Shown piece after piece: positions 36,578-44,725 of a DNA stretch of 64,000 nt; within the stretch, counting starts at the first letter, position 1, and each line of letters opens with the position of its first letter. Below the pieces are notes generated by a model, which did not search any database, had not been told where the DNA came from, and was given only the letters and a program-made list of their open reading frames with translations. The position numbers and the translations under genes are program-made. Location: positions 310,001 to 374,000 of the forward strand of contig NZ_JAHEPS010000001.1 in assembly GCF_018596335.1 (NCBI RefSeq), read 5' to 3'. Origin of the DNA: Shewanella jiangmenensis. GTDB lineage: Bacteria > Pseudomonadota > Gammaproteobacteria > Enterobacterales > Shewanellaceae.

Positions 36578-36602
36578 GGGCAGAGGATCTGCCCCTTTTT
36601 TT
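36578..36602 (+). terminator. Rho-independent terminator after the M35 protease gene
   Basis: GGGCAGA-GGA-TCTGCCC followed by a run of seven T after one C. Confidence 0.85.
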
Positions 36603-36723
36603 ATCTTTTTGCCGCCAAAGCGTGAGAAACACCCAAAAGCCACGATAAAGCGCGCTTTCCCCGTTGCAACGCCTTGCAGTTTAGGAGATGGTAAATCATC
36701 GTTTCCGCCGTTTCAGGCCCACA

Positions 36724-37305
36724 ATGAACCACAAAATTGTCGCCATTTTACCCGCAGCCCTGCTCGCGCTGCTCCTAAGCACCCTTTTTCCGGCCAATGC
36801 GTGGGCGTTCGACCGCTCAGGCTCAATCACAACCATGGTGTTAATACTGGGCCTTGGCAGTTTTACCCTGCTTAACCTTATCAGTCAGTTTGCCTTTTAT
36901 CTGTCCGGATTTTATCGCTCAGCCCGCTTTGCCCGTCGTCATGTCATCCTGTCGCTGTTGCCGGTGGCGGCCGCGGTACTTTTTGTCATTCTGAACGCAC
37001 AGCACTTTGGCGGATTGATGATGGACATGGGTCTCGTCCTCGTTGCACTGGCACTGGCGCTGCTGCCATTGCTTGTTGCCGATAAGCCCGCCCCCGAGCG
37101 GCCATGGGTAAGTCTCCTCGCTGCCGCCCTGATGCTGGCAGCAGGCTTTGTGGTGGCGCCCATCACCGCCTTTGCCCTTATCCTTGCCCATGTAAGCCTT
37201 AATTACCTGAAAGGACACAGCCGCTTTGGCGCCCTGCTTATCATCGCCATCGGCTATCCGTTTCTTGGGGTATATCTTTATCAGTTTATTGGCAAACTCG
37301 GATGA
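36724..37305 (+). CDS. Uncharacterised multi-pass membrane protein coupled to a UDG-fold gene
   Basis: A 193-residue protein I do not recognise. It begins MNHKIVAILPAALLALLL, a signal-like segment ending near ANAWA, then shows about five hydrophobic helices (around residues 33-56, 69-88, 92-112, 118-140 and 168-190 of this start). Short Arg/His-rich loops (RSARFARRH, KGHSRFG) lie between them. I choose ATG 36724 for the good signal sequence; an in-frame ATG at 36688 has AGGAG too close to be useful. The stop overlaps the next start by ATGA, so the two are translationally coupled. Function unknown. Confidence 0.65.
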   Translation: MNHKIVAILPAALLALLLSTLFPANAWAFDRSGSITTMVLILGLGSFTLLNLISQFAFYLSGFYRSARFARRHVILSLLPVAAAVLFVILNAQHFGGLMMDMGLVLVALALALLPLLVADKPAPERPWVSLLAAALMLAAGFVVAPITAFALILAHVSLNYLKGHSRFGALLIIAIGYPFLGVYLYQFIGKLG

Positions 37306-37889
37306 CATCGCTCGGAGCACTCCTTGATGAAATCCGCAGCTGTACCCTGTGCAGCGATTTACCGCTTGGGCCCAAGCCCATTTTGCAGGCCAGCAGCAAG
37401 GCTAAAATCCTGATTGCCGGCCAGGCACCCGGCGCCAAAACCCACGCAAAAGGCTTACCCTTTGATGATGCCAGCGGCGAAAGGTTAAGGGACTGGCTGG
37501 GGGTATCGCGGCACACCTTTTATGACCCTGAGTGTTTTGCCATAGCGCCGATGGGCTTTTGTTATCCGGGCACCATGACAAAAAACGGCAAACGCAGCGC
37601 CGACTTACCACCAAGGCCTGAGTGCGCCAGCGCCTGGCGAGCGAGGCTTTTAAGCCAATTGCCAAATATTAAGCTCACGCTGGTGCTTGGCCGTCACGCC
37701 CTCGACTGGCACCTGCCCGGCCATCCGGGACTCACAGCAAGCATCAATCACTGGCAGCAACATTGGCCGGCGCTGATGGTGCTGCCCCACCCAAGCCCGC
37801 GCAACAACCTGTGGCTGGCTCAGCATCCCGAGTTTACTGCCGAGCACCTCCCCAGACTTAAGCAAGCCGTCGCCGACCTGCTTGGCTGA
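37302..37889 (+). CDS. Uracil-DNA glycosylase superfamily protein
   Basis: A 195-residue member of the UDG superfamily, distinct from Ung. It has the early CTLC pair, the motif-1 region AGQAPGAKTHAKGLPFDDASG and the C-terminal LPHPSPRNN that corresponds to the HPSPLS uracil loop. Motif 1 has QAPG in place of QDPY, as in several divergent groups, so activity on uracil cannot be assumed. The N-terminal cysteines CTLC and later ones may bind metal, but the full four-Cys FeS pattern of families 4 and 5 is not seen. It overlaps the upstream membrane protein by four bases and precedes a GGDEF gene by 44 bases. Confidence 0.75.
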   Translation: MTSLGALLDEIRSCTLCSDLPLGPKPILQASSKAKILIAGQAPGAKTHAKGLPFDDASGERLRDWLGVSRHTFYDPECFAIAPMGFCYPGTMTKNGKRSADLPPRPECASAWRARLLSQLPNIKLTLVLGRHALDWHLPGHPGLTASINHWQQHWPALMVLPHPSPRNNLWLAQHPEFTAEHLPRLKQAVADLLG

Positions 37890-37933
37890 ATCGACTACAC
37901 TCAAGATCTGGTCAATAAGATGCAGAGGTCGGC

Positions 37934-38899
37934 ATGCGGGCCTACGGTTACCATTCTTTCAGAGAAATTGAAGTCAACGAAATCGACTGGCAGCGCTGGC
38001 AGCGGCTGGTCAATACGGTGGCAGAGATGTTCAACGCGCCCGCGGCCTTTATCAATCAGGCCAACACCAAAGGCATCGAAGTGCTGATTGCCTCCGAGCT
38101 GCCCACAACCCTGTACGGCCCGGGCGAGGTTTCGGACATCGACAGCAATGTGTACAGCCATTATGTGGTGCAAAGAAACGAGCAGCTTTATGTACCCGAC
38201 GCAAGCCTTGACCAGCGCTGGCGCGATAATCCCGAGTACCGCGACGACAACTATATCTCCTACCTTGGGATGCCCATCAATTGGCCCGACGGCAGCCCTT
38301 TTGGCACCTTATGCGTGATGTCTGACGTCGCCACCGATTACCCAAAAACCTACCTTAAGGTGCTCGAAGTCATTCGCGAAGTCATTAACGCCGACATTGG
38401 CCACATGTACCGCGAAAATCAGCTGTTGACCGCAAGCTATGTTGATCCCTTAACCGGCATTTACAACCGCCGCGGTTTTGAAGAAATGTACTGCCAGAAT
38501 CAGCATCTGGCGCGCCGCCTTGGGCGGCAAATGGTGCTGTTAAGCTTCGATTTGGACAACTTTAAACCCATCAACGACAAGCTTGGCCATGAGGCTGGCG
38601 ACGCGGTGCTGCGCCACTTCGCCGGCAGTTTGAAACGAAGCTGTCGCAACTGCGATCTGGTGGCGCGCTGGGGCGGGGATGAATTTCTGGTGCTGGCGCA
38701 CTCAGAGACTGACGATTTGGAAAACAGCCTGCTGCTGCGGCTCGATACCATGCTTGGCGCTGCCGGTGCCCTGCCGGAAATCGGCTACTCGGTTGGCATG
38801 CTGAAAATTGATGGCGCGGACGCGCTGTCCCTTAAAGAGCTGCTGCCGAGTGTGGATGAGCGTATGTATCACCACAAACGTTCTAAAAAATCCCCATAA
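37934..38899 (+). CDS. GAF-GGDEF diguanylate cyclase
   Basis: A 321-residue enzyme predicted to make cyclic di-GMP. The N-terminal GAF domain (about 20-150) includes the SYLGMPINWPDGSPFGTLCV pattern. The GGDEF domain (about 165-315) starts DPLTGIYNRRGFEE and has the active loop WGGDEF at 247-251. An inhibitory I-site RNCD lies exactly five residues before it, so product inhibition is likely. No membrane segment. It follows the UDG-fold gene by 44 bases with GAGG upstream of the ATG and could be in the same operon. The GAF ligand is unknown. Confidence 0.9.
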   Translation: MRAYGYHSFREIEVNEIDWQRWQRLVNTVAEMFNAPAAFINQANTKGIEVLIASELPTTLYGPGEVSDIDSNVYSHYVVQRNEQLYVPDASLDQRWRDNPEYRDDNYISYLGMPINWPDGSPFGTLCVMSDVATDYPKTYLKVLEVIREVINADIGHMYRENQLLTASYVDPLTGIYNRRGFEEMYCQNQHLARRLGRQMVLLSFDLDNFKPINDKLGHEAGDAVLRHFAGSLKRSCRNCDLVARWGGDEFLVLAHSETDDLENSLLLRLDTMLGAAGALPEIGYSVGMLKIDGADALSLKELLPSVDERMYHHKRSKKSP

Positions 38900-38928
38900 A
38901 AAAAACGCGGCCCTTGGCCGCGCTTTTT
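38899..38928. terminator. Bidirectional terminator between the GGDEF and old yellow enzyme genes
   Basis: AAAAAACGCGGCC-CTT-GGCCGCGCTTTTT between convergent genes. Confidence 0.88.
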
Positions 38929-38994
38929 CGCTCGTTTATCAATTTACCTGTTCACTGCCTTTGAGTACTTTCTGCTGGTAAATGGAACAGCGAG

Positions 38995-40038
38995 TTAATA
39001 AAGCACCGGCAGCTGCTCATCGCTGTATGCCAATACTTCCTGCCCGGCCTTTACCCGCGCCACGTAGTCGTGGTTGGCGATAAAGGGGCGTCCAATCGCA
39101 AGCAAATCGAATTTTCCCTCATCGATTGCGCTGGCGCCAGTGTCGGCGCTGTAGCCACCCACGCCAACCAGGGTGTGACGGCTGTGAGCACGCAGGTAGT
39201 CACTCACGCGGCCATCGAGGTAGTCGTAATGCACGCTGTCATCAAAAATGCCGCCGTGCAGGTAGGCAAGCTCGCGCTCATCAAGCCTTGCAAGCAGCAA
39301 ATCAAATACCTCACGGTCACGATTGTCTGGCGCAATGTTGAAATAGGCCGCCGGCGAAATACGCAGCGCCGTACGCCACGCGCCGATGCGCTCAATTACA
39401 GCGTCCACCACCTGCAGTGGGAAACGCACCATGTTTTCGGCGCTGCCGCCAAACTCGTCGGTACGGCGGTTAGTATCGTGGTGTAAAAACTCATCAATCA
39501 TATAGCCGTTGGCGCCATGGATTTCGACCCCATCGAAACCCGCCTCAATGGCGTTTTCAGCCGCCTTGGCGTAGTCCTCAACCAGAGTAGCGATTTCAGC
39601 GACTGTCAGCGCCCGCGGCACCAGATAGGCAAGCTCACGCATACGTGGCACTGTGCCTTCGATACCGACGGCAGACGGCGCCAGCACTTCATCTCCACCC
39701 CAGAAATGCGGATGGGCGACGCGGCCTGTGTGCCAAAGCTGGGCAAAAATCTTACCGCCCTTTTCGTGCACCGCATCGGTGACCACACGCCAGCCAGCGA
39801 TTTGCTCCTGGGTAAACAAGCCCGGGGTGTTGGGATAACCCTGACCATCGGCGCGGATAATGGTCGCTTCGCTGATGATAAGGCCCGCATCGGCGCGGCG
39901 GGCATAGTAATCCGCCATGGTCTGGGTTGGCACCAGACCCGGCCCCGCCATACAGCGGGTAAGCGGCGCCATCAGAATGCGGTTATTCAGCATCAAACGT
40001 TCGTTGAGCACAAAAGGCGTAAAAAGTGACTGGGTCAT
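38995..40038 (-). CDS. Old yellow enzyme family flavin oxidoreductase (NemA-like)
   Basis: A 347-residue FMN-dependent ene-reductase of the NemA/xenobiotic reductase type that reduces activated double bonds, quinones or nitro compounds with NAD(P)H. The N-terminus MTQSLFTPFVLNERLMLNNR, MAPLTRCMA, the substrate-binding pair in EIHGANGYMIDEFL, NRRTDEFGGSAENM and the C-terminal AIGRPFIANHD are all present. It is divergent from a TetR regulator across a 127-base gap holding three palindromes, one close to its start. This strongly suggests repression relieved by electrophiles, as in nemRA, though the operator sequence differs from E. coli NemR sites as I recall them. Confidence 0.92.
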   Translation of the reverse strand: MTQSLFTPFVLNERLMLNNRILMAPLTRCMAGPGLVPTQTMADYYARRADAGLIISEATIIRADGQGYPNTPGLFTQEQIAGWRVVTDAVHEKGGKIFAQLWHTGRVAHPHFWGGDEVLAPSAVGIEGTVPRMRELAYLVPRALTVAEIATLVEDYAKAAENAIEAGFDGVEIHGANGYMIDEFLHHDTNRRTDEFGGSAENMVRFPLQVVDAVIERIGAWRTALRISPAAYFNIAPDNRDREVFDLLLARLDERELAYLHGGIFDDSVHYDYLDGRVSDYLRAHSRHTLVGVGGYSADTGASAIDEGKFDLLAIGRPFIANHDYVARVKAGQEVLAYSDEQLPVLY

Positions 40039-40053
40039 GGTGGAGGTCCTATT

Positions 40054-40069
40054 TTGAATGTACGTTCAA
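40054..40069. promoter_or_regulatory. TetR operator candidate 1
   Basis: TTGAATGTACGTTCAA, a 16-base near-perfect palindrome 16 bases upstream of the oxidoreductase start codon. Confidence 0.7.
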
Positions 40070-40079
40070 GATAAGGTTT

Positions 40080-40097
40080 CTTGAACAAGCATTCAAG
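40080..40097. promoter_or_regulatory. TetR operator candidate 2
   Basis: CTTGAACAAGCATTCAAG, a palindrome with CTTGAA/TTCAAG arms, in the centre of the divergent promoter region. Confidence 0.6.
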
Positions 40098-40104
40098 TAC
40101 TTTT

Positions 40105-40120
40105 TTGAATGTTCATTCAA
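40105..40120. promoter_or_regulatory. TetR operator candidate 3
   Basis: TTGAATGTTCATTCAA, arms TTGAATG/CATTCAA perfect, 45 bases upstream of the tetR start. Confidence 0.7.
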
Positions 40121-40165
40121 ATATCTGGTATCCTATGGGCAGGTTCATTGAGAGACGACAGTGTT

Positions 40166-40744
40166 ATGCGCAGTGCAGAATTCGACCGGGAACAGGTGCT
40201 CCGCCAGGCCATGCAGGCCTTTATGGTAAAGGGCTACAGCAAGACCAGCATGCAGGATCTGACCCGTGCCACGGGCTTGCACCCGGGCTCGATTTACTGC
40301 GCGTTTGAGAATAAACGAGGCCTGCTGCTCGCTGCTATCACCCAGTATCAGGCCGACCGAATGACACAGTTCCAGGCCTGCTTTGCCCGCCACCCCACGG
40401 TGATTGCCGGGCTTAATGCCTACCTGGACAACATAGTGGCCGAGTGCCAATGCGGCGCCGACAAGGCCTGCCTGCTGACCAAGTCGCTCAATGAACTTGC
40501 CGAGCAGGACGCTGAAATAAGCGCGCTGCTGTGCAAGAGTCTTGGCAACTGCCAAACCGGCCTGACCGGTGAATTTCAGCGCGCTATCGATGGCGGCGAA
40601 ATACCCGCTACACCGAGCGCCAGCGAGCGGGCCGAGTATTTTCTGATGGGCGTATACGGCCTGCGCACCCTGTCACAAACCCACCCAAGTAAAGCGACGT
40701 TGGACCGCCTGGCAAACAAGTTGCTGAAAGACAGCTGCGCCTGA
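40166..40744 (+). CDS. TetR/AcrR-family transcriptional regulator (NemR-like)
   Basis: A 192-residue repressor. The N-terminal helix-turn-helix (about residues 10-55) reads FMVKGYSKTSMQDLTRATG then GSIYCAFENKRGLLL. The C-terminal ligand domain holds several cysteines (ECQCGADKACLLTK), plausible sensors of electrophiles. I start at ATG 40166 (MRSAEFDREQ); the frame extends upstream through the operator region, which is unlikely to be coding. Divergent from the old yellow enzyme gene, it probably represses both through the three palindromes. Confidence 0.88.
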   Translation: MRSAEFDREQVLRQAMQAFMVKGYSKTSMQDLTRATGLHPGSIYCAFENKRGLLLAAITQYQADRMTQFQACFARHPTVIAGLNAYLDNIVAECQCGADKACLLTKSLNELAEQDAEISALLCKSLGNCQTGLTGEFQRAIDGGEIPATPSASERAEYFLMGVYGLRTLSQTHPSKATLDRLANKLLKDSCA

Positions 40745-40796
40745 CGGCTTATTCCGGAATTGACTCCAAGACTTGAACTTATTCTGTAGATTAAAG

Positions 40797-40888
40797 CCGG
40801 ACAGACGTCCCTGACATCAGGGCGTCTTCCCACAGTGGGAACAGCCAGCGCAACAGCAACAAAAATCCCGGACTGGCCGGGATTTTTT
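40797..40888 (+). ncRNA. Possible small structured RNA downstream of tetR
   Basis: Three stem-loops stand in a row in a gene-free gap: GACG-CCCTG/CAGGG-CGTC (40804-40826), TTCCCA/TGGGAA (40827-40841), and a terminator ATCCCGG/CCGGGAT with six T (40865-40888). Promoter-like TTGACT lies at 40760 with TGTAGA 19 bases on, a weak spacing. It may simply be the 3' end of the tetR transcript. Confidence 0.3.
40865..40888. terminator. Bidirectional terminator between tetR and the next gene
   Basis: AAAAATCCCGG-ACTGG-CCGGGATTTTTT; serves tetR from the left and the minus-strand small gene from the right. Confidence 0.85.
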
Positions 40889-41031
40889 GTTACCACAGAC
40901 GTTTTCACTATGGCTGTGTTCACAGCACTTGTTTCCGCAGTGGCCGGGAGCGCATCGATTTCACAAGCAGCTTCAACTTGCTAAAGGCTAAGGGCTAATG
41001 GCGCAGGGGTTGCAGCATCGCGATTATAAGC

Positions 41032-41322
41032 TCAGCTGAGGCCGAGGTTCTTTTGCGCCCACACCCGCTCACCGAGGGAGTTGAGAATACGGCACTCACC
41101 TTCAAGCACGGCAATAATCGATTTACCGTTACGGAATGACTGAGGGATCATCACCCGGCCTGAGTCGCTTACCGGCAAACCGGTCAACACGGCGTTGTGC
41201 ATGATAAGCCCGGCGGGCGCATCGTAATACAGCACAGTCACGGTAAAACCATTCTCGGTTTCAAAATCCACCAGCTCACTGGCAGAGTTGTCAAATTCGT
41301 TTTCTGAGTTACCGCCTTGCAT
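41032..41322 (-). CDS. Small conserved protein, TIGR02922-like
   Basis: A 96-residue protein. The core TVTVLYYDAPAGLIMHNAVLTGLPVSDSGRVMIPQSFRNGKSIIAVLEGECRILNSLGER resembles a small family (TIGR02922) that I recall from Shewanella and Colwellia; function unknown. I start at ATG 41322 because AAGGAAG lies nine bases upstream; other in-frame starts lie 3 and 12 codons further up. The first 25 residues are Asn/Ser/Glu-rich and probably flexible. Confidence 0.7.
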   Translation of the reverse strand: MQGGNSENEFDNSASELVDFETENGFTVTVLYYDAPAGLIMHNAVLTGLPVSDSGRVMIPQSFRNGKSIIAVLEGECRILNSLGERVWAQKNLGLS

Positions 41323-41522
41323 AGGTGACATCTTCCTTATTATCGGAGCGGCTCCCACCGCCGGGGCGCTCTCTTTGTCGAGTATTCAGGGATGGCGTCC
41401 TGCCACCTGCCTGCACAGCGCATCACAATTGCCGCTTCAAACTAACATATGACTATAAATATTCACTTTTCGCAATACTCTGTCATCAGCTAGTGTAAGA
41501 CAAAATTCCGAAAGCGTGAGCT

Positions 41523-41575
41523 GATGTGCATACCCCGCCACACAATCAGGGCTTTCACTGCGGCGGGTGCACATC
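41523..41575. repeat. Inverted repeat upstream of yeeN
   Basis: GATGTGCA and CCCGCC pair with GGCGGG and TGCACATC, 14 pairs interrupted by a three-base bulge and a 22-base loop. It lies just before a -10-like TAGAAT (41590-41595). Confidence 0.6.
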
Positions 41576-41632
41576 GGCCAATAAAGCTGGTAGAATCCGA
41601 AAAATTTTTTTGTGCGTTAACGAGAAGACAAG

Positions 41633-42355
41633 ATGGGCAGAGCATATCAGAACCGCAAAGAATCCATGGCGAAAACCGCCACCCAGAAGACCCGGATCTA
41701 TTCCCGCTACGGGAAAGAGATCTACGTCTGCGCCAAAAACGGCGGCATCGACCCCGACGGTAACCTGTCACTGCGCCGTCTGATTGACCGCGCCAAAAAA
41801 GATCAGGTACCGGCCCACGTAATCGAACGTGCCATCGACAAAGCCAAAGGCGGCGGCGGTGAAGACTATGCAACCGCCCGATACGAAGGTTTCGGCCCGG
41901 GTAACTGCATGGTGATTGTTGACTGTCTGACCGATAACGGCAAGCGCACCTTCACCGAAGTGCGTCAGGCCTTTGTGAAGAACGATGCCAAGCTCGGCAG
42001 CCCGGGCACTGTGGCCCACATGTTTGACCATCTCGCGGTATTCGTGTTTGCCGGCGATAACGATGAAGAAGTGCTCGAGCTTTTGATGGCCGCCGACGTT
42101 GACGTATCCGATGTCGAAGTCGAAGACGGCATGGTCAGCGTGTATGCACCGCACACCGAGTTTTTCAAAGCCAAGACCGCACTGACCGAAGCCATGCCCG
42201 ATATCAATTTCGTGGTGGAAGAAATCAGCTTCGTGGCGCAAAACCAGGCCGATATCAGCGGTGAAGATGTGGCCGTATTCGATAAGTTTATCGCCATGCT
42301 GGAAGACTGTGACGACGTACAAAACGTTTATCACAACGCCAACATCATCGAGTAA
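41633..42355 (+). CDS. yeeN: YebC/PmpR family protein YeeN
   Basis: A 240-residue member of the YebC/TACO1 family ([21 protein letters not shown]). YeeN is the paralogue that begins with GRAYQNRK rather than GRK/AGHSKW. The acidic C-terminal half and [18 protein letters not shown] are standard. Family members were first called transcriptional regulators; recent work on YebC-type proteins indicates a role at the ribosome on proline-rich stretches. The exact role of YeeN is unsettled. ATG 41633 follows AACGAGAAGACAAG. A 15-base tandem duplication lies between the stop and the terminator. Confidence 0.92.
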   Translation: MGRAYQNRKESMAKTATQKTRIYSRYGKEIYVCAKNGGIDPDGNLSLRRLIDRAKKDQVPAHVIERAIDKAKGGGGEDYATARYEGFGPGNCMVIVDCLTDNGKRTFTEVRQAFVKNDAKLGSPGTVAHMFDHLAVFVFAGDNDEEVLELLMAADVDVSDVEVEDGMVSVYAPHTEFFKAKTALTEAMPDINFVVEEISFVAQNQADISGEDVAVFDKFIAMLEDCDDVQNVYHNANIIE

Positions 42356-42359
42356 CCAT

Positions 42360-42389
42360 CGATTCGCCAATAAACGATTCGCCAACAAA
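42360..42389 (+). repeat. 15-base tandem duplication after yeeN
   Basis: CGATTCGCCAATAAA is followed directly by CGATTCGCCAACAAA, one mismatch, between the stop codon and the terminator. Confidence 0.85.
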
Positions 42390-42415
42390 AAACGCAGCCT
42401 TAGCTGCGTTTTTTT
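42387..42415. terminator. Bidirectional terminator yeeN/yegP
   Basis: AAAAAACGCAGC-CTTA-GCTGCGTTTTTTT between convergent genes. Confidence 0.9.
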
Positions 42416-42449
42416 ATGGCTCGCGTTTAACGGCCTGATTTGTGCTGCC

Positions 42450-42785
42450 TCAGGCAGTCAAATCCTTGATGGTTGTGGTCGAGCCGTTGGTTTTGACCGA
42501 CTCAATTCCCTTGTCGCGGGAAGCTTCAGAGGCATACATCTGGCTGGTACCAATGACCTGATGGTTACCGGCCTTGAGGTTGAAAAACGGCTTGCCGTTG
42601 GATGCCTCTTTGCGCTCGTAACGCTCATCCAGCGCACAGTTTGCCTGAACAGAGGCAATGCCGTTTTCAGCGCCACTGCGGGCCTTGTACAGCTCGCTCG
42701 ACAAAATGGTTTCGGCATTGCCGGCTTTCAGTACAAAACGGAACTGGCCATCTGAGCTATTGGATAATTCAAACCAACCTGACAT
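42450..42785 (-). CDS. yegP: YegP family protein with two DUF1508 repeats
   Basis: A 111-residue protein made of two similar blocks: GWFELSNSSDGQFRFVLKAGNAETIL... and KPFFNLKAGNHQVIGTSQMYAS. Each has the YxxxxxxxxGIxSV end (ENGIASV, DKGIESV). The whole aligns with E. coli YegP, whose function is unknown. I start at ATG 42785 (MSGWFELS) rather than seven codons earlier. Confidence 0.9.
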   Translation of the reverse strand: MSGWFELSNSSDGQFRFVLKAGNAETILSSELYKARSGAENGIASVQANCALDERYERKEASNGKPFFNLKAGNHQVIGTSQMYASEASRDKGIESVKTNGSTTTIKDLTA

Positions 42786-42923
42786 CACTGTCCCCTTACT
42801 CGTCATAATTCAATCTGTTAACGCAGCGGCATCTGCCGCAGCTCCAGTTTCAGTCTGCCATGAAGCCCAGGGCAGCACTGCTGCCAATATCACAAATGAC
42901 GGGTGAGTGTGTCATACATAATT

Positions 42924-42971
42924 CCGACTTTAACGCCAATTTCAGCATTTAGTATTAAGCGTTAAAGCCGG
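42924..42971. repeat. 13-bp inverted repeat downstream of the peptide transporter
   Basis: CCGACTTTAACGC and GCGTTAAAGCCGG pair over 13 positions (one G-T) with a 22-base loop, 15 bases past the transporter stop. There is no T tract on either side. Confidence 0.7.
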
Positions 42972-42985
42972 AGCAGTATATGTCA

Positions 42986-44536
42986 TCAGCCGTTCTCGGA
43001 AGCGCGGTAGTGATCCTGCATGGTGTAGCTGCGGGCGTACAGCGCAAAAATGGCGGCCGCCAACAAGGCAAATCCGGCAAAGAAGAACATCTGGAACGCC
43101 GTGACCGACATCCCGGTGCCGGCAATCCAACTGCTGAAACCCTCGCTCTTCACACTGGCGTTGGCGAGCAGCACCCACAGGTTGCCCACTGTCACCGACA
43201 GGGTCCAAAAGCTCATAATGGTGCCCTTCATTGCCCTTGGCGCCTGGCTGTAGGCAAACTCAAGCCCGGTCGCCGATACCAGCACTTCACCGAAGGTCAG
43301 CAGCGCATAGGGCAGAATTTGCCACATGATGGACACGGCGCTGCCGCCATCCATCACCAGCTGAATACTGCCTATCACAATCCACGACAGGCCACTGAAC
43401 GCGATACCGGCGGCCATTTTACGCAGTGCCGTCAGCTTTACGCCGCCGCGCTCCAGTGCCGGATACAGCACAAAGTTGTTGAAGGGAATAAGCAGCATCA
43501 CCAGCAAGGGGTTCAGCGCCTGCATCATGGCCGGTTCAAACCACTCGGGTTTGGTCATTTCATTGGCCTGCAAAATCCAGGTTGACGCCTTTTGGTCGAA
43601 CAAAGACCAAAAGGGCGTGACCAGCGCAAACAGCACCAGAATACGCATCACCGAGCGCACACCTTCCACCGCTTCATCACCGTGGGTGCGGCGGGCACGT
43701 TCAAGCTGCATCGAAGCACCAACGCCAACAAAGCCCATCACTAGCACCAGCGCCAGACACAGCGCTGTCACCAGCCCAAGGGTTGGCATATTACCAAGGG
43801 CCACCAGCGCCAGCACACAGCCAATGGCCGCGATAAAAAGGCCGCTTCGACCTTCAGCGGCAGGCGTTAGCAGCGCCGTTTTCAGCACAGGCAAAAAGCC
43901 GTTGGGATCTTTAGGCTCTGCCGGCATGTGCACGTAGCGGTGGCGACCGGCCCAGAAAAACACCGTGGCGATAAACATCAGAATGCCCGGAATACCGAAC
44001 GCGACCGCCGGGCCAAAGTGCTTGAGCAGCAGCGGCATGGTCAGGGACGCAAAGAAGGAGCCGAAGTTGATGGTGAAATAAAACATGTCGAAAGCTTTTT
44101 GCGCCAGCGACTTGTTACTCTTATCAAACTGATCTCCCATAAAGGATGACACCAGCGGTTTGATGCCGCCCGAGCCAAGGGCAATCAAAAAGAGGCCGGT
44201 GTAAAAACCGGTTTTACTGTCTTCAAACACCGCCAGAAACGCATGCCCCACGCAGTACAGCAGCGACAGCCACAAAATGGTGTGATACTTGCCAAAAAAA
44301 CGGTCAGCGAGCCAACCGCCAAGCAAGGGGAAAAAGTACACGCCAATCACAAAGGAGTGAAACACATCCTTGGCTTCGCCGGCCCGCAGATGCTCGGGCA
44401 CCGACAGCAAAAGCGCCGTCATCAAAAAGGGAGTCAGAATATTGCGCATGCCATAAAAGCTGAAACGCTCGCACGCCTCAGAGGCAATAATGTAAGGGAT
44501 CTGCCGCGGCCATTGTCCCGTGTTGCTCTTTGCCAT
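42986..44536 (-). CDS. Proton-coupled oligopeptide transporter, POT/PTR2 family
   Basis: A 516-residue inner-membrane symporter for di- and tripeptides. The POT signature ExxERFSFYG appears in EACERFSFYG on the first helix. GGWLADRFFGKY between helices 2 and 3 and the FYFTINFGSFFASL segment (family pattern FYxxINxG) are present, with about 14 hydrophobic segments in all. Shewanella POT proteins are well-known structural models. It is divergent from the hybrid kinase gene 189 bases away. Substrate range is inferred from the family. Confidence 0.93.
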   Translation of the reverse strand: MAKSNTGQWPRQIPYIIASEACERFSFYGMRNILTPFLMTALLLSVPEHLRAGEAKDVFHSFVIGVYFFPLLGGWLADRFFGKYHTILWLSLLYCVGHAFLAVFEDSKTGFYTGLFLIALGSGGIKPLVSSFMGDQFDKSNKSLAQKAFDMFYFTINFGSFFASLTMPLLLKHFGPAVAFGIPGILMFIATVFFWAGRHRYVHMPAEPKDPNGFLPVLKTALLTPAAEGRSGLFIAAIGCVLALVALGNMPTLGLVTALCLALVLVMGFVGVGASMQLERARRTHGDEAVEGVRSVMRILVLFALVTPFWSLFDQKASTWILQANEMTKPEWFEPAMMQALNPLLVMLLIPFNNFVLYPALERGGVKLTALRKMAAGIAFSGLSWIVIGSIQLVMDGGSAVSIMWQILPYALLTFGEVLVSATGLEFAYSQAPRAMKGTIMSFWTLSVTVGNLWVLLANASVKSEGFSSWIAGTGMSVTAFQMFFFAGFALLAAAIFALYARSYTMQDHYRASENG

Positions 44537-44725
44537 GATTATCCTTATTAGAATGAGGTCGAACGCTCAATCCTACAGCCTTTGGCGCGGCAATGCATTG
44601 ACGCCGCGCTCGGTTTGACCAGTGAGTCAACTGCCTGACAGACATGCAGCTTCCTGCCACAGTGGCATTTTTTGCCTACACTCTTTTGAAGATGCCCTGC
44701 ATTGCCCAGAGTTTGGAGATCCCCA

